Program-made: the position numbers and the translations under genes
The notes under the pieces: generated by a model
Seen by the model: only the letters and a program-made list of their open reading frames with translations
Told to the model about the DNA's origin: nothing
Database searches by the model: none
Assembly (NCBI RefSeq): GCF_000247645.1
Contig: NZ_AHWA01000004.1
Span: 930,001-994,000 of the forward strand
Direction of reading: 5' to 3'
Source: Salinibacterium sp. PAMC 21357
GTDB lineage: Bacteria; Actinomycetota; Actinomycetes; Actinomycetales; Microbacteriaceae
Length of the DNA stretch: 64,000 nt
Shown: piece after piece, positions 25,446-34,307 of the stretch
How positions within the stretch are numbered: position 1 is the first letter of the stretch
Layout of the letters: each line of letters starts with the position of its first letter

Positions 25446-26063
25446 TCAGGCCTGCCAATTTCGGCGGCTTGCCCGCACGAAGAGCACGACACCGACGATC
25501 GGAAGCACGAGGTAGGGGATCAGGATGATGAGGTGCCACCCACCCAACCCCAAACCGGGAGTTACAGCATTCCGCGCCTCGGTTGCGGGAGATGACTGCA
25601 TCGCAATGACGATCGCGTTGGCAGTTGCGAGGATGAGGGTTACCGCCAGCGGAGCCAGCCAGGCGACGATCTTCTCCCGCCGCGACCATGCCATCGAGAA
25701 CGACATCAGCACCAACCCGACAAGTGGCCCGATAATCGGAACCACAAAGGTACCGACGATGATTAGCAACGCAGCGGTGATGGGAAGGGCTCGACTCGGC
25801 GCAGGCTGCGGTTGCGGAGGCGCGGCTGTCGGTGATTCGCTCGGCCGCGGATCGCTCTCGGTGGCCGCCGCCGCTTCGGCCGCAATGAACGTGGGATCGC
25901 CCAAGTCGGCAATCCGCGCTGCGGCGGCTGCGGCATCCAGCCCGTCGAGTTCTTCCCGAATACCCGCCACCATCTCTGCTCGCACATCGGGCCGCACGCC
26001 AGACATGCTCGCCTCGAGTTGCACGAGGTAGTCGCGCGTAATTTGCGGAGTCGTGTCGTTCAT
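25446..26063 (-). CDS. HAAS/DUF1700-type membrane protein
   Basis: 205 residues. The N-terminal helical HAAS-like domain (ITRDYLVQLEASMSGVRPDVRAEMVAGIREELDG...ARIADLGDPTFIAAEA) is followed by a Pro-rich linker and four hydrophobic segments. HAAS domains are typically encoded next to PadR regulators, as here: this gene overlaps the padR stop by 4 nt (26060-26063). It probably acts with PadR in membrane or drug stress sensing (inference). Confidence 0.75.
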   Translation of the reverse strand: MNDTTPQITRDYLVQLEASMSGVRPDVRAEMVAGIREELDGLDAAAAAARIADLGDPTFIAAEAAAATESDPRPSESPTAAPPQPQPAPSRALPITAALLIIVGTFVVPIIGPLVGLVLMSFSMAWSRREKIVAWLAPLAVTLILATANAIVIAMQSSPATEARNAVTPGLGLGGWHLIILIPYLVLPIVGVVLFVRASRRNWQA

Positions 26064-26392
26064 TCGGGGTCCTTTCCTACGAACGTGAATACGGTTGCGG
26101 CGAAGGGCTCCCACTGAAGCCGGAATGTCTCGAGTTGGGATGAGCCCTGCGGGGTCAATCGGTAGTACTTGCGAACCGGCCCGGAAGCGGACGCTTCGTC
26201 GTAGCTCGTCACGAGACCTTGGGTGCGCAGCCGCGAAAGCATGGGATAGAGCGTGCCGATGCTGGCGATTAGTTGAGCGGCGACAAGCTTTTCCGAAAGC
26301 TGCCAGCCATACATCGGCTCACGCGCGAGCAGACCGAGCACACAGAACTCGACCACTCCCTTGCGAAGCTGAGTGCCCACATCCGCTGTCAT
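26060..26392 (-). CDS. PadR-family transcriptional regulator
   Basis: 110-residue PadR winged helix: QLRKGVVEFCVLGLLAREPMYGWQLSEKLVAAQLIASIGTLYPMLSRLRTQGLVTSYDEASASGPVRKYYRLTPQG. The conserved YG..L, G(T/S)LYPxLxRL and RKYYxLTxxG elements are present. It is the first gene of a padR-HAAS operon. A 26-bp imperfect palindrome overlaps its start, so autorepression is likely. Confidence 0.9.
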   Translation of the reverse strand: MTADVGTQLRKGVVEFCVLGLLAREPMYGWQLSEKLVAAQLIASIGTLYPMLSRLRTQGLVTSYDEASASGPVRKYYRLTPQGSSQLETFRLQWEPFAATVFTFVGKDPE

Positions 26393-26417
26393 GCATTACA
26401 GGCTAGCCTGCATTGCA
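26392..26417. promoter_or_regulatory. Palindromic candidate PadR operator
   Basis: Centred on the perfect 12-mer CAGGCTAGCCTG (26399-26410) and flanked by TGCA words, giving 22 of 26 symmetrical positions. It overlaps the first base of the padR start codon and the likely -10 (TGTAAT on the minus strand). Confidence 0.5.
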
Positions 26418-26487
26418 CGCTAGATCAAGGATGTGCCGCCAGTTTCGAGCACTTGTCATTTCTTGCCGCGGGGCGCACGATAAGACC

Positions 26488-27186
26488 ATGCACTTCACCG
26501 GCGTCATCCCCGCAGACGCACCCGACCCGCGCATGCAGCACGAGGAGCTGGTCAAGCAGATGCCAATTCCGGTGATCGGCCTAGTCGCACAATCGTCCGT
26601 GCAGGCAACCTCTCTCGCGGTGAACTCGGCCACCGACAGCGCAGGCTTTTCCGCCATGAGCGTGAGCGTCTCAGCGACGCTGTGGCGCAACCCTACGGAC
26701 AAAACCGATCCGGTGAACCTTGAAATCCTCGACGAACATACCCGTCGCGCGATCGAGGAAGTTCCACCCTGGCCACGACCCGCCTGGCTGATCGAGCAGG
26801 TCAAAAGCATGCGGTACCCCTCACTATGGGAAGCCGTGCAAACGCACTGGCACCGTGATGAATCGGAGTTCACTGATGTCGGCGCCCTCCTCACCCAACA
26901 CGCCAATTACATCCTGATGAATCAGTTCCAGAAAGAGCTTGGGCTTGATGAGCAGCACGGCGAGCGACGCGCTCCGATGCCAGAACGAAGAATCACTCGA
27001 CCCACCACCGTGGTTATCGATGGACGAATAGTGGATGGCGTTGAGATCGCGACCGATCCGCTCATTTACGCCGTGGGGGCTACCCTCCCGAGCGGTGGCG
27101 TTGTCACTGCGGTCTTCCCCCGCCAGCACCTTCCCTTCATCACCGCGGAATTCGCAACGCGGGACCAGCCGAAACGAGACTCATGA
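26488..27186 (+). CDS. Hypothetical protein
   Basis: 232-residue soluble protein of unknown family. It begins MHFTGVIPADAPDPRMQHEELVKQMPIPVIGL, has a Trp-rich central stretch (EVPPWPRPAWLIEQVKSMRYPSLWEAVQTHWHRDESE) and ends in a beta-rich region (TTVVIDGRIVDGVEIATDPLIYAVGATLPSGGVVTAVFP). No signal peptide. The ATG at 26488 was chosen over an upstream frame extension that looks non-coding. It overlaps the following lipoprotein gene by 4 nt. Confidence 0.6.
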   Translation: MHFTGVIPADAPDPRMQHEELVKQMPIPVIGLVAQSSVQATSLAVNSATDSAGFSAMSVSVSATLWRNPTDKTDPVNLEILDEHTRRAIEEVPPWPRPAWLIEQVKSMRYPSLWEAVQTHWHRDESEFTDVGALLTQHANYILMNQFQKELGLDEQHGERRAPMPERRITRPTTVVIDGRIVDGVEIATDPLIYAVGATLPSGGVVTAVFPRQHLPFITAEFATRDQPKRDS

Positions 27187-27515
27187 GGAACCGCACACGG
27201 TTGGCCCCGGCCGCGCTAGTGCTTCTGGCTACGACAGCAGTCTTGACTGCGTGCAGTAGTGGAGGCAGCGAGGGCATCTCCATCCTCAATGAAAGCTCGA
27301 GCGAGGTGATCATCACTACCGGCACGGAAGAACTCGTTATCGCAGCAGAAGGCGCAACGGTCCTTCTCGGCGTCGACTGTATTCCGGATGATGTGCGCGC
27401 CACGTTCGCGTCGGGCGCGACGGAAACGATTGCTGGCCCCATCTGCTCTGATCAAGAGCTCTTCATCCCCAGCGGCGAGACCGAGACGATGGAAGTCCGA
27501 CCTGCCCAGCAGTGA
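27183..27515 (+). CDS. Hypothetical lipoprotein
   Basis: 110 residues with signal peptide and lipobox LTAC (Cys at about 24). The mature domain is small, beta-rich and acidic, with two Cys (GVDCIPDD and GPICSDQ) that could form a disulfide. It is translationally coupled to the upstream hypothetical gene (ATGA at 27183-27186). No family recognised. Confidence 0.65.
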   Translation: MRNRTRLAPAALVLLATTAVLTACSSGGSEGISILNESSSEVIITTGTEELVIAAEGATVLLGVDCIPDDVRATFASGATETIAGPICSDQELFIPSGETETMEVRPAQQ

Positions 27516-27566
27516 GGGCGACGTCAGCCAACGCCCACTGTCGATGACCGCGCCTAGGATGCTGGA

Positions 27567-28112
27567 ATGAGTACCCTGAACTTGCGCACAGCGACCCGCG
27601 ACGACATCCCGGCGCTGCTGACGCTCGTCACCTCGGCGTATCGCGGCGAAGAGAGCCGGGCCGGTTGGACGAGCGAAGCTGACCTGATCGAGGGTGCACG
27701 CTTGGATGCCGCAGCCCTGGAAGCAGACCTCGCTCGACCGCGGTCGAGGATCCTGCTCGCCGAGCGGGGCGACCAACTCGTCGCCTGCGCGCACGTTGCC
27801 GATGACCACGGGAAAGGCTACTTCGGGATGTTCTCGGTCGACCCGAATCAGCAAGGCGCCGGGGTTGGCAAGCTGGTGCTCGCGGAAGCCGAAGCGTTCG
27901 CGGCTCGCGAGTGGGGCGTGAGCGTGATGCAGATGACGGTGATCGATGTGCGCGAGGAACTCATCGCCTTCTATGAACGACGCGGGTACGTGCGCACCGG
28001 CATTACGAAGCCCTTCCCCTACGGCGAAGAGCGGTTCGGGATCCCCCAGCGTGACGACCTGCAGTTCGAGGTTCTCACAAAGTCACTCGACCCGATCGGA
28101 GCGCCCGCCTAA
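27567..28112 (+). CDS. GNAT-family N-acetyltransferase
   Basis: 181-residue GNAT fold: LRTATRDDIPALLTLVTSAYRGEES, the beta-4 strand YFGMFSVDPNQQGAGVGKLVLAEAEAFA with acetyl-CoA motif QGAGVG, then VSVMQMTVIDVREELIAFYERRGYVRTG. The substrate is unknown. It ends convergently with a marR gene. Confidence 0.85.
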   Translation: MSTLNLRTATRDDIPALLTLVTSAYRGEESRAGWTSEADLIEGARLDAAALEADLARPRSRILLAERGDQLVACAHVADDHGKGYFGMFSVDPNQQGAGVGKLVLAEAEAFAAREWGVSVMQMTVIDVREELIAFYERRGYVRTGITKPFPYGEERFGIPQRDDLQFEVLTKSLDPIGAPA

Positions 28113-28169
28113 GCCGTGAGCACAGGGCAGAAACCGCGCGATTGACCGTACTTCATACCGCTGGCGCGA

Positions 28170-28664
28170 CTACGAAGCAGCTGTCACCGAATCGCACTGA
28201 GGCTCGAGGGTGGCCTTGATCTTGCCGCTGACCGAAGCCAGGGCATCCTGCTCCTCGCGGGTCAGCAGGTCGAAGAAGTGCGTGCGCACAAACTCTAGGT
28301 AACCGGATGATGCCTGCCGCACCGCTTCGAGACCGTCGGCGGTGATCTGCACGTCGAGACCGCGAGCATCCGAGGGGCAACTCTTGCGTTCCAGCAGGCC
28401 GCGGGTCTCCATGCGCTTGAGCAGGTGAGAGAGGCGGCTGCGGTCCCAGCCGAGCGAGAGGCCCAAGTCGCGGGCGCGAATGAGAATGTCGGACTGCTGG
28501 GCGTGCTCGGCAAGCGCCGTGAGCACCACGTGCTCCGGACCGGAGAGCTGAGCATCCTGAACCAACTGCCTGTCGAGAGACGACGCCAGCTGCTGTGTTG
28601 CGCTCACGAAACCACGCCACACGGCGTTCTCGCGGTCATCCATTTCCTGTGCGTTCGTCATCAC
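28170..28664 (-). CDS. MarR-family transcriptional regulator
   Basis: 164 residues. Winged helix: LSGPEHVVLTALAEH, LIRARDLGLSLGWDRSRLSHLLKRMETRGLLERKSCPSDARGLDVQITADG, with the wing basic/acidic pattern of the family, and a C-terminal dimerisation helix. One Cys (KSCPSDARG) in the wing could make it redox sensitive, which would suit its divergent partner, a flavin reductase (inference). The shared 102-bp spacer carries inverted repeats. Confidence 0.85.
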   Translation of the reverse strand: MMTNAQEMDDRENAVWRGFVSATQQLASSLDRQLVQDAQLSGPEHVVLTALAEHAQQSDILIRARDLGLSLGWDRSRLSHLLKRMETRGLLERKSCPSDARGLDVQITADGLEAVRQASSGYLEFVRTHFFDLLTREEQDALASVSGKIKATLEPQCDSVTAAS

Positions 28665-28694
28665 AGCCTCTTTTCATCGCTCGCAAGATTTAGT

Positions 28695-28722
28695 TTGACA
28701 CTTTATTGTTGATATGACAACA
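28695..28722. promoter_or_regulatory. Promoter/operator region between marR and the FMN reductase gene
   Basis: TTGACA (28695-28700) faces the reductase gene. TGTTG-N6-CAACA (28707-28722) lies just downstream, and a further GTCAACAA word sits at about 28735. This pattern fits a MarR site controlling both genes. The exact -10 is unclear. Confidence 0.45.
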
Positions 28723-28766
28723 TCTTTAGTGACACGTCAACAAAATTCGTCCTAAGGGGATACAGC

Positions 28767-29348
28767 ATGACCAAGATTGCGATCATCACGGGTGCTAGCC
28801 GCCCGGGCAGCGTCAACCAGTCCGTCGCCGAATGGGTTCTCGCCCAGGTTTCGACCCGAGACGACGCCGAGTTCGAAATCGTCAACATCGCCGACTTCGA
28901 CCTCCCGATGCTCGACGAGCCCTACCCCGCCGCGTACCAGAACTACCAAAACGACCACACCAAAGCGTGGTCAGCCAAGATTAGCGAATTCGACGGCTTC
29001 ATCTTCGTTGCCCACGAATACAACCACAGCGCCGGACCAGTTCTCGTGAACGCCCTCTCGTACCTCAACGCCGAGTTCAACAACAAGGCAGCCGGCTTCG
29101 TCTCCTACGGCTCCATGGGCGGCGTTCGCGCCGTCGAGCACCTGCGCGGAATCCTCTCCGAACTGCAAGTAGCTCACGTGCAGCGCTCCGTCATGTTCTC
29201 GCTGTTCACTGACTTCGAAAACTTCACCGTCTTCGCCCCGACCGAGCAAAACGCTGGCACGCTGGCACCCATGGTCGACCAGCTCACCGCGTGGACGCGC
29301 GGCTTGGCAACCGTGCGCACCGAGCAGCTGGCCACCGCCGCAGCCTAA
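28767..29348 (+). CDS. NADPH-dependent FMN reductase family protein
   Basis: 193-residue flavodoxin-like reductase. The FMN phosphate loop is IITGASRPGSVNQSVAEWV near the N terminus; the second flavin-contact loop is VAHEYNHSAGPVLVNALSYL, with YGSMGGVRAVEHLRGILSEL following. Such enzymes reduce quinones, azo compounds or chromate with NAD(P)H. AGGGGA lies before the ATG. It is divergent from a marR gene that probably represses it. Confidence 0.85.
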   Translation: MTKIAIITGASRPGSVNQSVAEWVLAQVSTRDDAEFEIVNIADFDLPMLDEPYPAAYQNYQNDHTKAWSAKISEFDGFIFVAHEYNHSAGPVLVNALSYLNAEFNNKAAGFVSYGSMGGVRAVEHLRGILSELQVAHVQRSVMFSLFTDFENFTVFAPTEQNAGTLAPMVDQLTAWTRGLATVRTEQLATAAA

Positions 29349-29366
29349 TTACGCGCATACCCCTCG

Positions 29367-29397
29367 AACGGCTTCCCGGAATATCCGGGGAGCCGTT
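29367..29397 (+). terminator. Terminator hairpin after the FMN reductase gene
   Basis: A 13-bp stem (AACGGCTTCCCGG with CCGGGGAGCCGTT, one G-T pair) and a 5-nt loop, 18 bp after the stop codon. It is followed by only a short T-run. Confidence 0.65.
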
Positions 29398-29417
29398 TCG
29401 GCGTTCGGGGGGATGCG

Positions 29418-30065
29418 CTATTTGCCTCGCGCCGGATCCCGCCACATTGTGTTAACCGCCGGCAACCCCGGCGCTACAGGAACACTGCCGTGCATCCTGA
29501 ATCCCGCTGCCTCATAGCGTCGGTCATTGGCACCGTTGCTGGACTCTAGATAAGTTCCCATTCCTTGAGCATCTGCCTGCGCTACGACACCAGCGAGCAG
29601 CGCCATCCCGATTCCGTTCCCGCGTGCCTGATCTTGAACGCCGAGCATGGAAATGTAGAGGTGCGGAGTATCGACAGGGCGAGCGTGCTCGAAGCGTTCG
29701 AAGAGACCGTTTACTGCCTCGGCGTGATCTCCGAGAAAACCACGAAGAACGGACGGAAACCGTTCCGCATCCGAATCGGACATTTCATTGACGCCGGGGC
29801 CAAACGCCGTCACGACCGCTCCGCAACCCGCGGTGAGCCAGGCGGCCTTATTCGCAATGGCGTGGGCGACGGTCATCCGAAAGACAGTTGCGTGCTGCGC
29901 AGCACGCAACTGGGGATCGGGAAACGCCCAAGACCACACCGGGTCCTTGTCGAACGCCTCCACGAGAGTGCCCACGACACCGGACAAATCTTCCAGCGCC
30001 GCAAGACGCATTGACACCCCCTCGTTGGATCCCAACGAATTCGCCTGAACACCCGTCGTCGCCAT
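29418..30065 (-). CDS. GNAT-family N-acetyltransferase
   Basis: 215-residue GNAT protein: MRLAALEDLSGVVGTLVEAFDKDPVWSWAFPD, then HLYISMLGVQDQARGNGIGMALLAGVVAQAD with the acetyl-CoA motif RGNGIG, and LESSNGANDRRYEAAGFRMHG. It belongs to the subgroup with a long insert between the first helix and beta-4. The true start may be the internal ATG before RLAALEDL. Substrate unknown. Confidence 0.8.
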   Translation of the reverse strand: MATTGVQANSLGSNEGVSMRLAALEDLSGVVGTLVEAFDKDPVWSWAFPDPQLRAAQHATVFRMTVAHAIANKAAWLTAGCGAVVTAFGPGVNEMSDSDAERFPSVLRGFLGDHAEAVNGLFERFEHARPVDTPHLYISMLGVQDQARGNGIGMALLAGVVAQADAQGMGTYLESSNGANDRRYEAAGFRMHGSVPVAPGLPAVNTMWRDPARGK

Positions 30066-30135
30066 ACGAAGAGCATACGGCGGCTCGCCTTACGCGTTCG
30101 AGATACGGAGCGATGCTTTCTCGCCGACGCCTGAA

Positions 30136-30840
30136 TTATTCCGCGATGATCTCCAGCGCGACGCCCTCGCAAGCGGTGCGCGGCAGCTCGGCGAGCGCGC
30201 CGCCACGCACAGCATCGCCGGTAGCGTGACGCGGATCCGTCGAGATCACAACGCGACCGACACTGTTCACGAGGGTAACTTTGTCGCCCAATTCGGCGAG
30301 CTTCGGCAGCAGTTGGCGCTCAACAGAATCGATGAGCAAATCGAGGCCGGCGACGCCGACGAACGTGCCGTCAATGTGCACGGGAGCGGCGATCGTGATC
30401 GTGTATTCGTCGCTGCAAAGGTAATCGACGTAGGGCCCAGCAACGTGACCGCGACCGGTCTCCATCGGCACGCGGAACCACTCGAGTTCGCTGTAATCGA
30501 TGTGCTCTTTGTTCACCGATTGCGCGGCCAAAAGCAGGCGTTTGGGGTCATCGCCCTGCCACCACGAGAGATGGTTTCGCTCATCCGTCAGCAGTCCAAC
30601 GGCCGCAATAAAACCGGCACCGTAGACGTGAACCTCGGGAAGCGACACCGTCGCGAGAGCGTGTGGTTCAACCAGCGCATCAAGCTGCTGAGACGAGAGC
30701 GCGCCGAGGTTTCCGGATGCCGCGAGCTCGGTGCCGAGCAGGGCTGCGGTGGCTTCGAGACTGGCAATCGGGGCGCTGAAATAGTGCGAGACGATGGCTG
30801 CCGCGCGAGCTGCTGTGCTCGTCGTCGTTGCTGTCGTCAT
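30136..30840 (-). CDS. Cytosolic Cache-domain protein
   Basis: 234 residues resembling a Cache (PAS-like sensor) domain: HVYGAGFIAAVGLLTDERNHLSWWQGDD, WFRVPMETGRGHVAGPYVDYLCSDEYTITIAAPVHIDGTFVGVAGLDLLIDSVERQLLP. The last part is the typical Cache AGPYVD...T..PV..G..VGVAG.D pattern. Cache domains are normally extracytoplasmic and membrane-anchored; this one has no signal peptide or membrane helix, so it should sense an internal ligand. It lies downstream of an FCD-type GntR gene on the same strand. Confidence 0.75.
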   Translation of the reverse strand: MTTATTTSTAARAAAIVSHYFSAPIASLEATAALLGTELAASGNLGALSSQQLDALVEPHALATVSLPEVHVYGAGFIAAVGLLTDERNHLSWWQGDDPKRLLLAAQSVNKEHIDYSELEWFRVPMETGRGHVAGPYVDYLCSDEYTITIAAPVHIDGTFVGVAGLDLLIDSVERQLLPKLAELGDKVTLVNSVGRVVISTDPRHATGDAVRGGALAELPRTACEGVALEIIAE

Positions 30841-30937
30841 CGTTGCGCTGCGCTCTGGCTGGTTATCATCGGGTGCCGCCTACTCTGACTGATCCTGTTC
30901 GTGGCATCTTATGCACCAGATGCCCTGCACCGCTAGT

Positions 30938-31741
30938 TCAGCGCGATTGGGACTGCAGATCAATGAGGGCATCGATCACGGCATCGACCATGCGTTCGGT
31001 AGCCGCAACGGCTTCGTGATCATCGCCCGCCTCGACGGCATTTACGACGCTCAGCAGCAGGGCATGTTGGGCGCTGCGCGATGTCTCGTTCGCATCAACG
31101 AGGCGCAGCAGGGGAGACATTTCCGCCTGCAATCGCATCTGTTCGCGAGTGAGCCGAGCCGACTGGCTGAGGGCAACAAGTTCGATCTGCGCATCGTCGA
31201 GGGTTCTTCGCCACTGTTCAAGATCTGACTCATCGAGGCGATCTAATCGCGAACGCACCTGCTGTACCTCCGACGGCACCGCCCGCCGCGCGGCGAGACG
31301 AACGCACGCTGCGGTGATGGCCGCATAGTGGGCGCCCAGGTCACGAAGAGCGACGCGGGATGTTGCCGCCAAAGCGGTGCGCGCGTGGGCGACCGGGTCA
31401 GCAGAATCTGCGACGAAGCTGCCGCCATTGCGCCCGCGACGTGTCACGACGAGGCCCTGACTGCGCAACGCGAGGAGCGATTCGCGCACGGTCGTCGGGG
31501 CTACCCCAAAGCTGCGGGCGAGGTCATATTCCGACGGGAGACGCTCACCGGCACGCAGGTGGCCACCCGTGATTGCGCTCGCGAGTCGACGTTCAACGAG
31601 TTCAGCTCGACCGGCATCACCAATGGATTGAAAGAGTGCGCCCTGCAGCCTGCCGGGCCGCGCGGCATCGCGAGAGCGTGCGGTGTCATCGCCGACCACC
31701 GCACTATTTCGCGGCGTTTTCGCCGAGTCGGTCGAGTGCAT
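30938..31741 (-). CDS. GntR-family regulator, FadR/FCD type
   Basis: 267 residues. The winged helix (about 48-115) is ERRLASAITGGHLRAGERLPSEYDLARSFGVAPTTVRESLLALRSQGLVVTRRGRNGGSFV; an all-helical FCD ligand domain (about 135-262) follows. A roughly 40-residue N-terminal extension is unusual. It is divergent from the polyamine-type ABC operon and upstream of the Cache gene, so it is the likely regulator of one or both. Confidence 0.85.
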   Translation of the reverse strand: MHSTDSAKTPRNSAVVGDDTARSRDAARPGRLQGALFQSIGDAGRAELVERRLASAITGGHLRAGERLPSEYDLARSFGVAPTTVRESLLALRSQGLVVTRRGRNGGSFVADSADPVAHARTALAATSRVALRDLGAHYAAITAACVRLAARRAVPSEVQQVRSRLDRLDESDLEQWRRTLDDAQIELVALSQSARLTREQMRLQAEMSPLLRLVDANETSRSAQHALLLSVVNAVEAGDDHEAVAATERMVDAVIDALIDLQSQSR

Positions 31742-31872
31742 TGCTCAATTCTCGCACTGATCACCTGAGCCATTGCCTATTTGTGACGATTTGGACACAC
31801 GCTTGAAATATGAACTCTGGTTCTATAGGTTTAGATCCACTCAGAGATCAATGTCGTTCCAAGGAGTCCTTC

Positions 31873-32931
31873 GTGCACGCGTCCGCCCAGCAAGCCCCGT
31901 CCGAATCGGACTCCCTCACAGCGCCCGGTGCCGTAACCCTCTCTGGTGTCTCGAAAAAATTCGGCGACTTCACCGCCGTTGAATCCCTCAACCTCGACGT
32001 CAAACCGGGGGAGTTCCTCTCGATGCTCGGCCCCTCCGGATCAGGCAAGACCACCGTGCTGCGGATGATCGCAGGCTTTGAGAACGTCACGAGCGGCAGC
32101 ATCCACCTCAGCGGAACTGACGTGACCGCCGTTCCCCCGCATGCGCGCCAGGTCAACACGGTATTTCAGGACTACGCGCTCTTCCCACACTTGACGATTG
32201 CCGAGAACGTGGGCTACGGCCTGCGGGTTGCCGGAGTCAGCCGCGCCGAACGCGCAACGCAAGTGGGGGTAGCCCTCGAGCAAGTTCGCCTCTCAGCCGT
32301 GGCCGACCGCCTGCCACACCAGCTCTCGGGTGGCCAACGCCAGCGCATCGCTCTGGCTCGCGCGCTCATCCTGCGCCCCCAAGTGCTGCTGCTCGATGAG
32401 CCGCTCGGCGCCCTCGACAAGCAACTGCGCGAAGAAATGCAGATCGAGCTCAAACAGATTCAGCGCGAAGTCGGCATCACGTTCATTTTCGTCACCCACG
32501 ACCAAGAAGAAGCCCTCACGCTGAGCGACCGCGTCGCCGTCTTCAACAACGGCCGCGTCGAACAGGTCGGCACCGCCCGTGAAGTTTACGAATTCCCGGC
32601 CACCGAATTCGTCGCCAAGTTTCTCGGACTCTCCAACCTCATCCCCGCCGAACTGTCTGCGGATGGCGCGCAATCGAGCGTGCGCCCCGAACGTGTGCGC
32701 CTGCTCACCGCCGACACCGCGGCGAGCGCCGGAGCCGTCTCCCTGCTCGGCACGGTGTCAGAAACCGTCTACACCGGACCAACCACACGCTTTCTCGTCG
32801 ACACCGAATCGGGTGTTCGCGTGATCGCCGAACGAGCCAACGACCATCACCCCTCCGCCGAATCCGCCTTCGCGCGCGGCGACCGGGTGCGCGTCGAATG
32901 GACCACCGATCACGCCTCGCGCATCGGCTAA
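31873..32931 (+). CDS. Polyamine-type ABC transporter ATP-binding protein (PotA-like)
   Basis: 352 residues. Walker A GPSGSGKTT, Q-loop VFQDYALFPHLT, signature LSGGQRQRIALARAL, Walker B LLLDEPLGALD and switch His in FVTHDQEEALTLSD. The C-terminal TOBE domain (about 250-350) is typical of PotA/spermidine-putrescine ATPases. GTG 31873 was chosen as start because AAGGAG lies 6 bp upstream; the 21 preceding codons have no such support. It is the first gene of an A-D-B-C operon. Confidence 0.9.
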   Translation: MHASAQQAPSESDSLTAPGAVTLSGVSKKFGDFTAVESLNLDVKPGEFLSMLGPSGSGKTTVLRMIAGFENVTSGSIHLSGTDVTAVPPHARQVNTVFQDYALFPHLTIAENVGYGLRVAGVSRAERATQVGVALEQVRLSAVADRLPHQLSGGQRQRIALARALILRPQVLLLDEPLGALDKQLREEMQIELKQIQREVGITFIFVTHDQEEALTLSDRVAVFNNGRVEQVGTAREVYEFPATEFVAKFLGLSNLIPAELSADGAQSSVRPERVRLLTADTAASAGAVSLLGTVSETVYTGPTTRFLVDTESGVRVIAERANDHHPSAESAFARGDRVRVEWTTDHASRIG

Positions 32932-33055
32932 CAGATCACCCCCGCAGCACCGGCGCTTTCGGCACAACCGGACCAGCCGCATCCTCACCAGCAACACCTT
33001 CAGCACACGCAGCACACGCAGCACACGCACTCACCATTCACCTAAAGGAGTCACC

Positions 33056-34234
33056 ATGAGATCCAAAATCATGACCGGCGCAGCGTTTCTCGCTGTTGCC
33101 GCTCTCGCCCTCACCGGCTGTTCGGCGGCAACCGACAGCACCGCAACCGGTGGGCTTTCCATCGACGTGCCCGACATCCCCATGCTCGAAGAGTTGGGCG
33201 AGATGGAAAGCGAAGTCAACATTGTCGCGTGGAGCGGTTTTGTTGAGCCAGCCTGGTCCGACGAGTTCACTGCAGAAACCGGATGCACGGTCAACCGTCG
33301 CGTTGCTGGCACCAGTGACGAGATGGTTCAGCTCATGCGCACCGGTGACTACGACATCGTCTCCGCTTCGGGCGATGCAAGCCTTCGTCTCATCGCCGGT
33401 GGCGACGTTCAGCCCATCAACCTCGACCTCGTTCCCAACTTCGGTGACGACATCGTTGAGGGCATGAAGGGTCAGATCTATGACACCATCAACGGCAAAT
33501 CGTATGGAGTTCCGATTGGCCGCGGCGCCAACATCCTGCAGTACAACAGCGATGTTGTGACCGAAGAACCTACGAGCTGGGATGTTGCGTGGGAAGCTGA
33601 CAGCCCCTACGCGGGACAGATTATCGCGTACGACGCACCGATCTACATTGCTGACGCCGCTGTATATCTGATGGCTCACGAGCCTGACCTTGGCATCACC
33701 AACCCGTACGCACTCGACCAGACTCAGCTTGATGCTGCGATCGATCTGCTCCAGCAGCAGAACAAGATCGTCTCCGAGTACTGGGCAGATCCTGCCGCTC
33801 AGATCACTTCGTTCGCCGGCGGCACCACTGCGCTCGGCACCTCGTGGGAGATTCTGCGCAAGCTCACCGATGATGACAAGTTCAAGAGCGTTCTTCCTGA
33901 AGAGGGTTCGACCGGTTGGTCGGATGCCTGGATGATCGCCGCCGAGTCGCAGTCGCCGAACTGCGCCTACGCCTGGGTCGACTACACCAGCGCCGCTGAG
34001 GTCAACGGCGCTATCGCTACCAACTTCGGTATGGCTCCTGCCAACGCTGCCTTCTGCGAGACGAGCGACGAAGCCGCAGCACACTGCGAGTACTTCAACG
34101 CCACCGACGAAGAGTACTTCAGCAACGTCTGGTTCTGGACCACCCCCATCGAGCAGTGCATCGATGGTCGCACTGACGTCACCTGCACGAACTTCCAGCA
34201 GTGGACGGATGCCTGGCTCTCCGTAAAAGGCTAG
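33056..34234 (+). CDS. Polyamine-type ABC transporter substrate-binding lipoprotein (PotD-like)
   Basis: 392 residues. Lipobox LTGC (Cys at about 22), then VNIVAWSGFVEPAWSDEFTAETGCTVNRRVAGTSDEMVQLMRTGDYDIVSASGDASLRLI, YGVPIGRGANILQYN, and a C-terminal WFWTTPIEQCIDGR. This is the family-1 PotD/PotF architecture. Polyamines or other amines are likely ligands, but the binding residues were not checked. AAAGGAG precedes the ATG. Confidence 0.9.
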   Translation: MRSKIMTGAAFLAVAALALTGCSAATDSTATGGLSIDVPDIPMLEELGEMESEVNIVAWSGFVEPAWSDEFTAETGCTVNRRVAGTSDEMVQLMRTGDYDIVSASGDASLRLIAGGDVQPINLDLVPNFGDDIVEGMKGQIYDTINGKSYGVPIGRGANILQYNSDVVTEEPTSWDVAWEADSPYAGQIIAYDAPIYIADAAVYLMAHEPDLGITNPYALDQTQLDAAIDLLQQQNKIVSEYWADPAAQITSFAGGTTALGTSWEILRKLTDDDKFKSVLPEEGSTGWSDAWMIAAESQSPNCAYAWVDYTSAAEVNGAIATNFGMAPANAAFCETSDEAAAHCEYFNATDEEYFSNVWFWTTPIEQCIDGRTDVTCTNFQQWTDAWLSVKG

Positions 34235-34307
34235 CTAGCTAAAAGGGGTGGGCCTCACCAACCCACCCCTCATCCTCTCTTCTTCAGCACCCATCGATCG
34301 GACTCCC

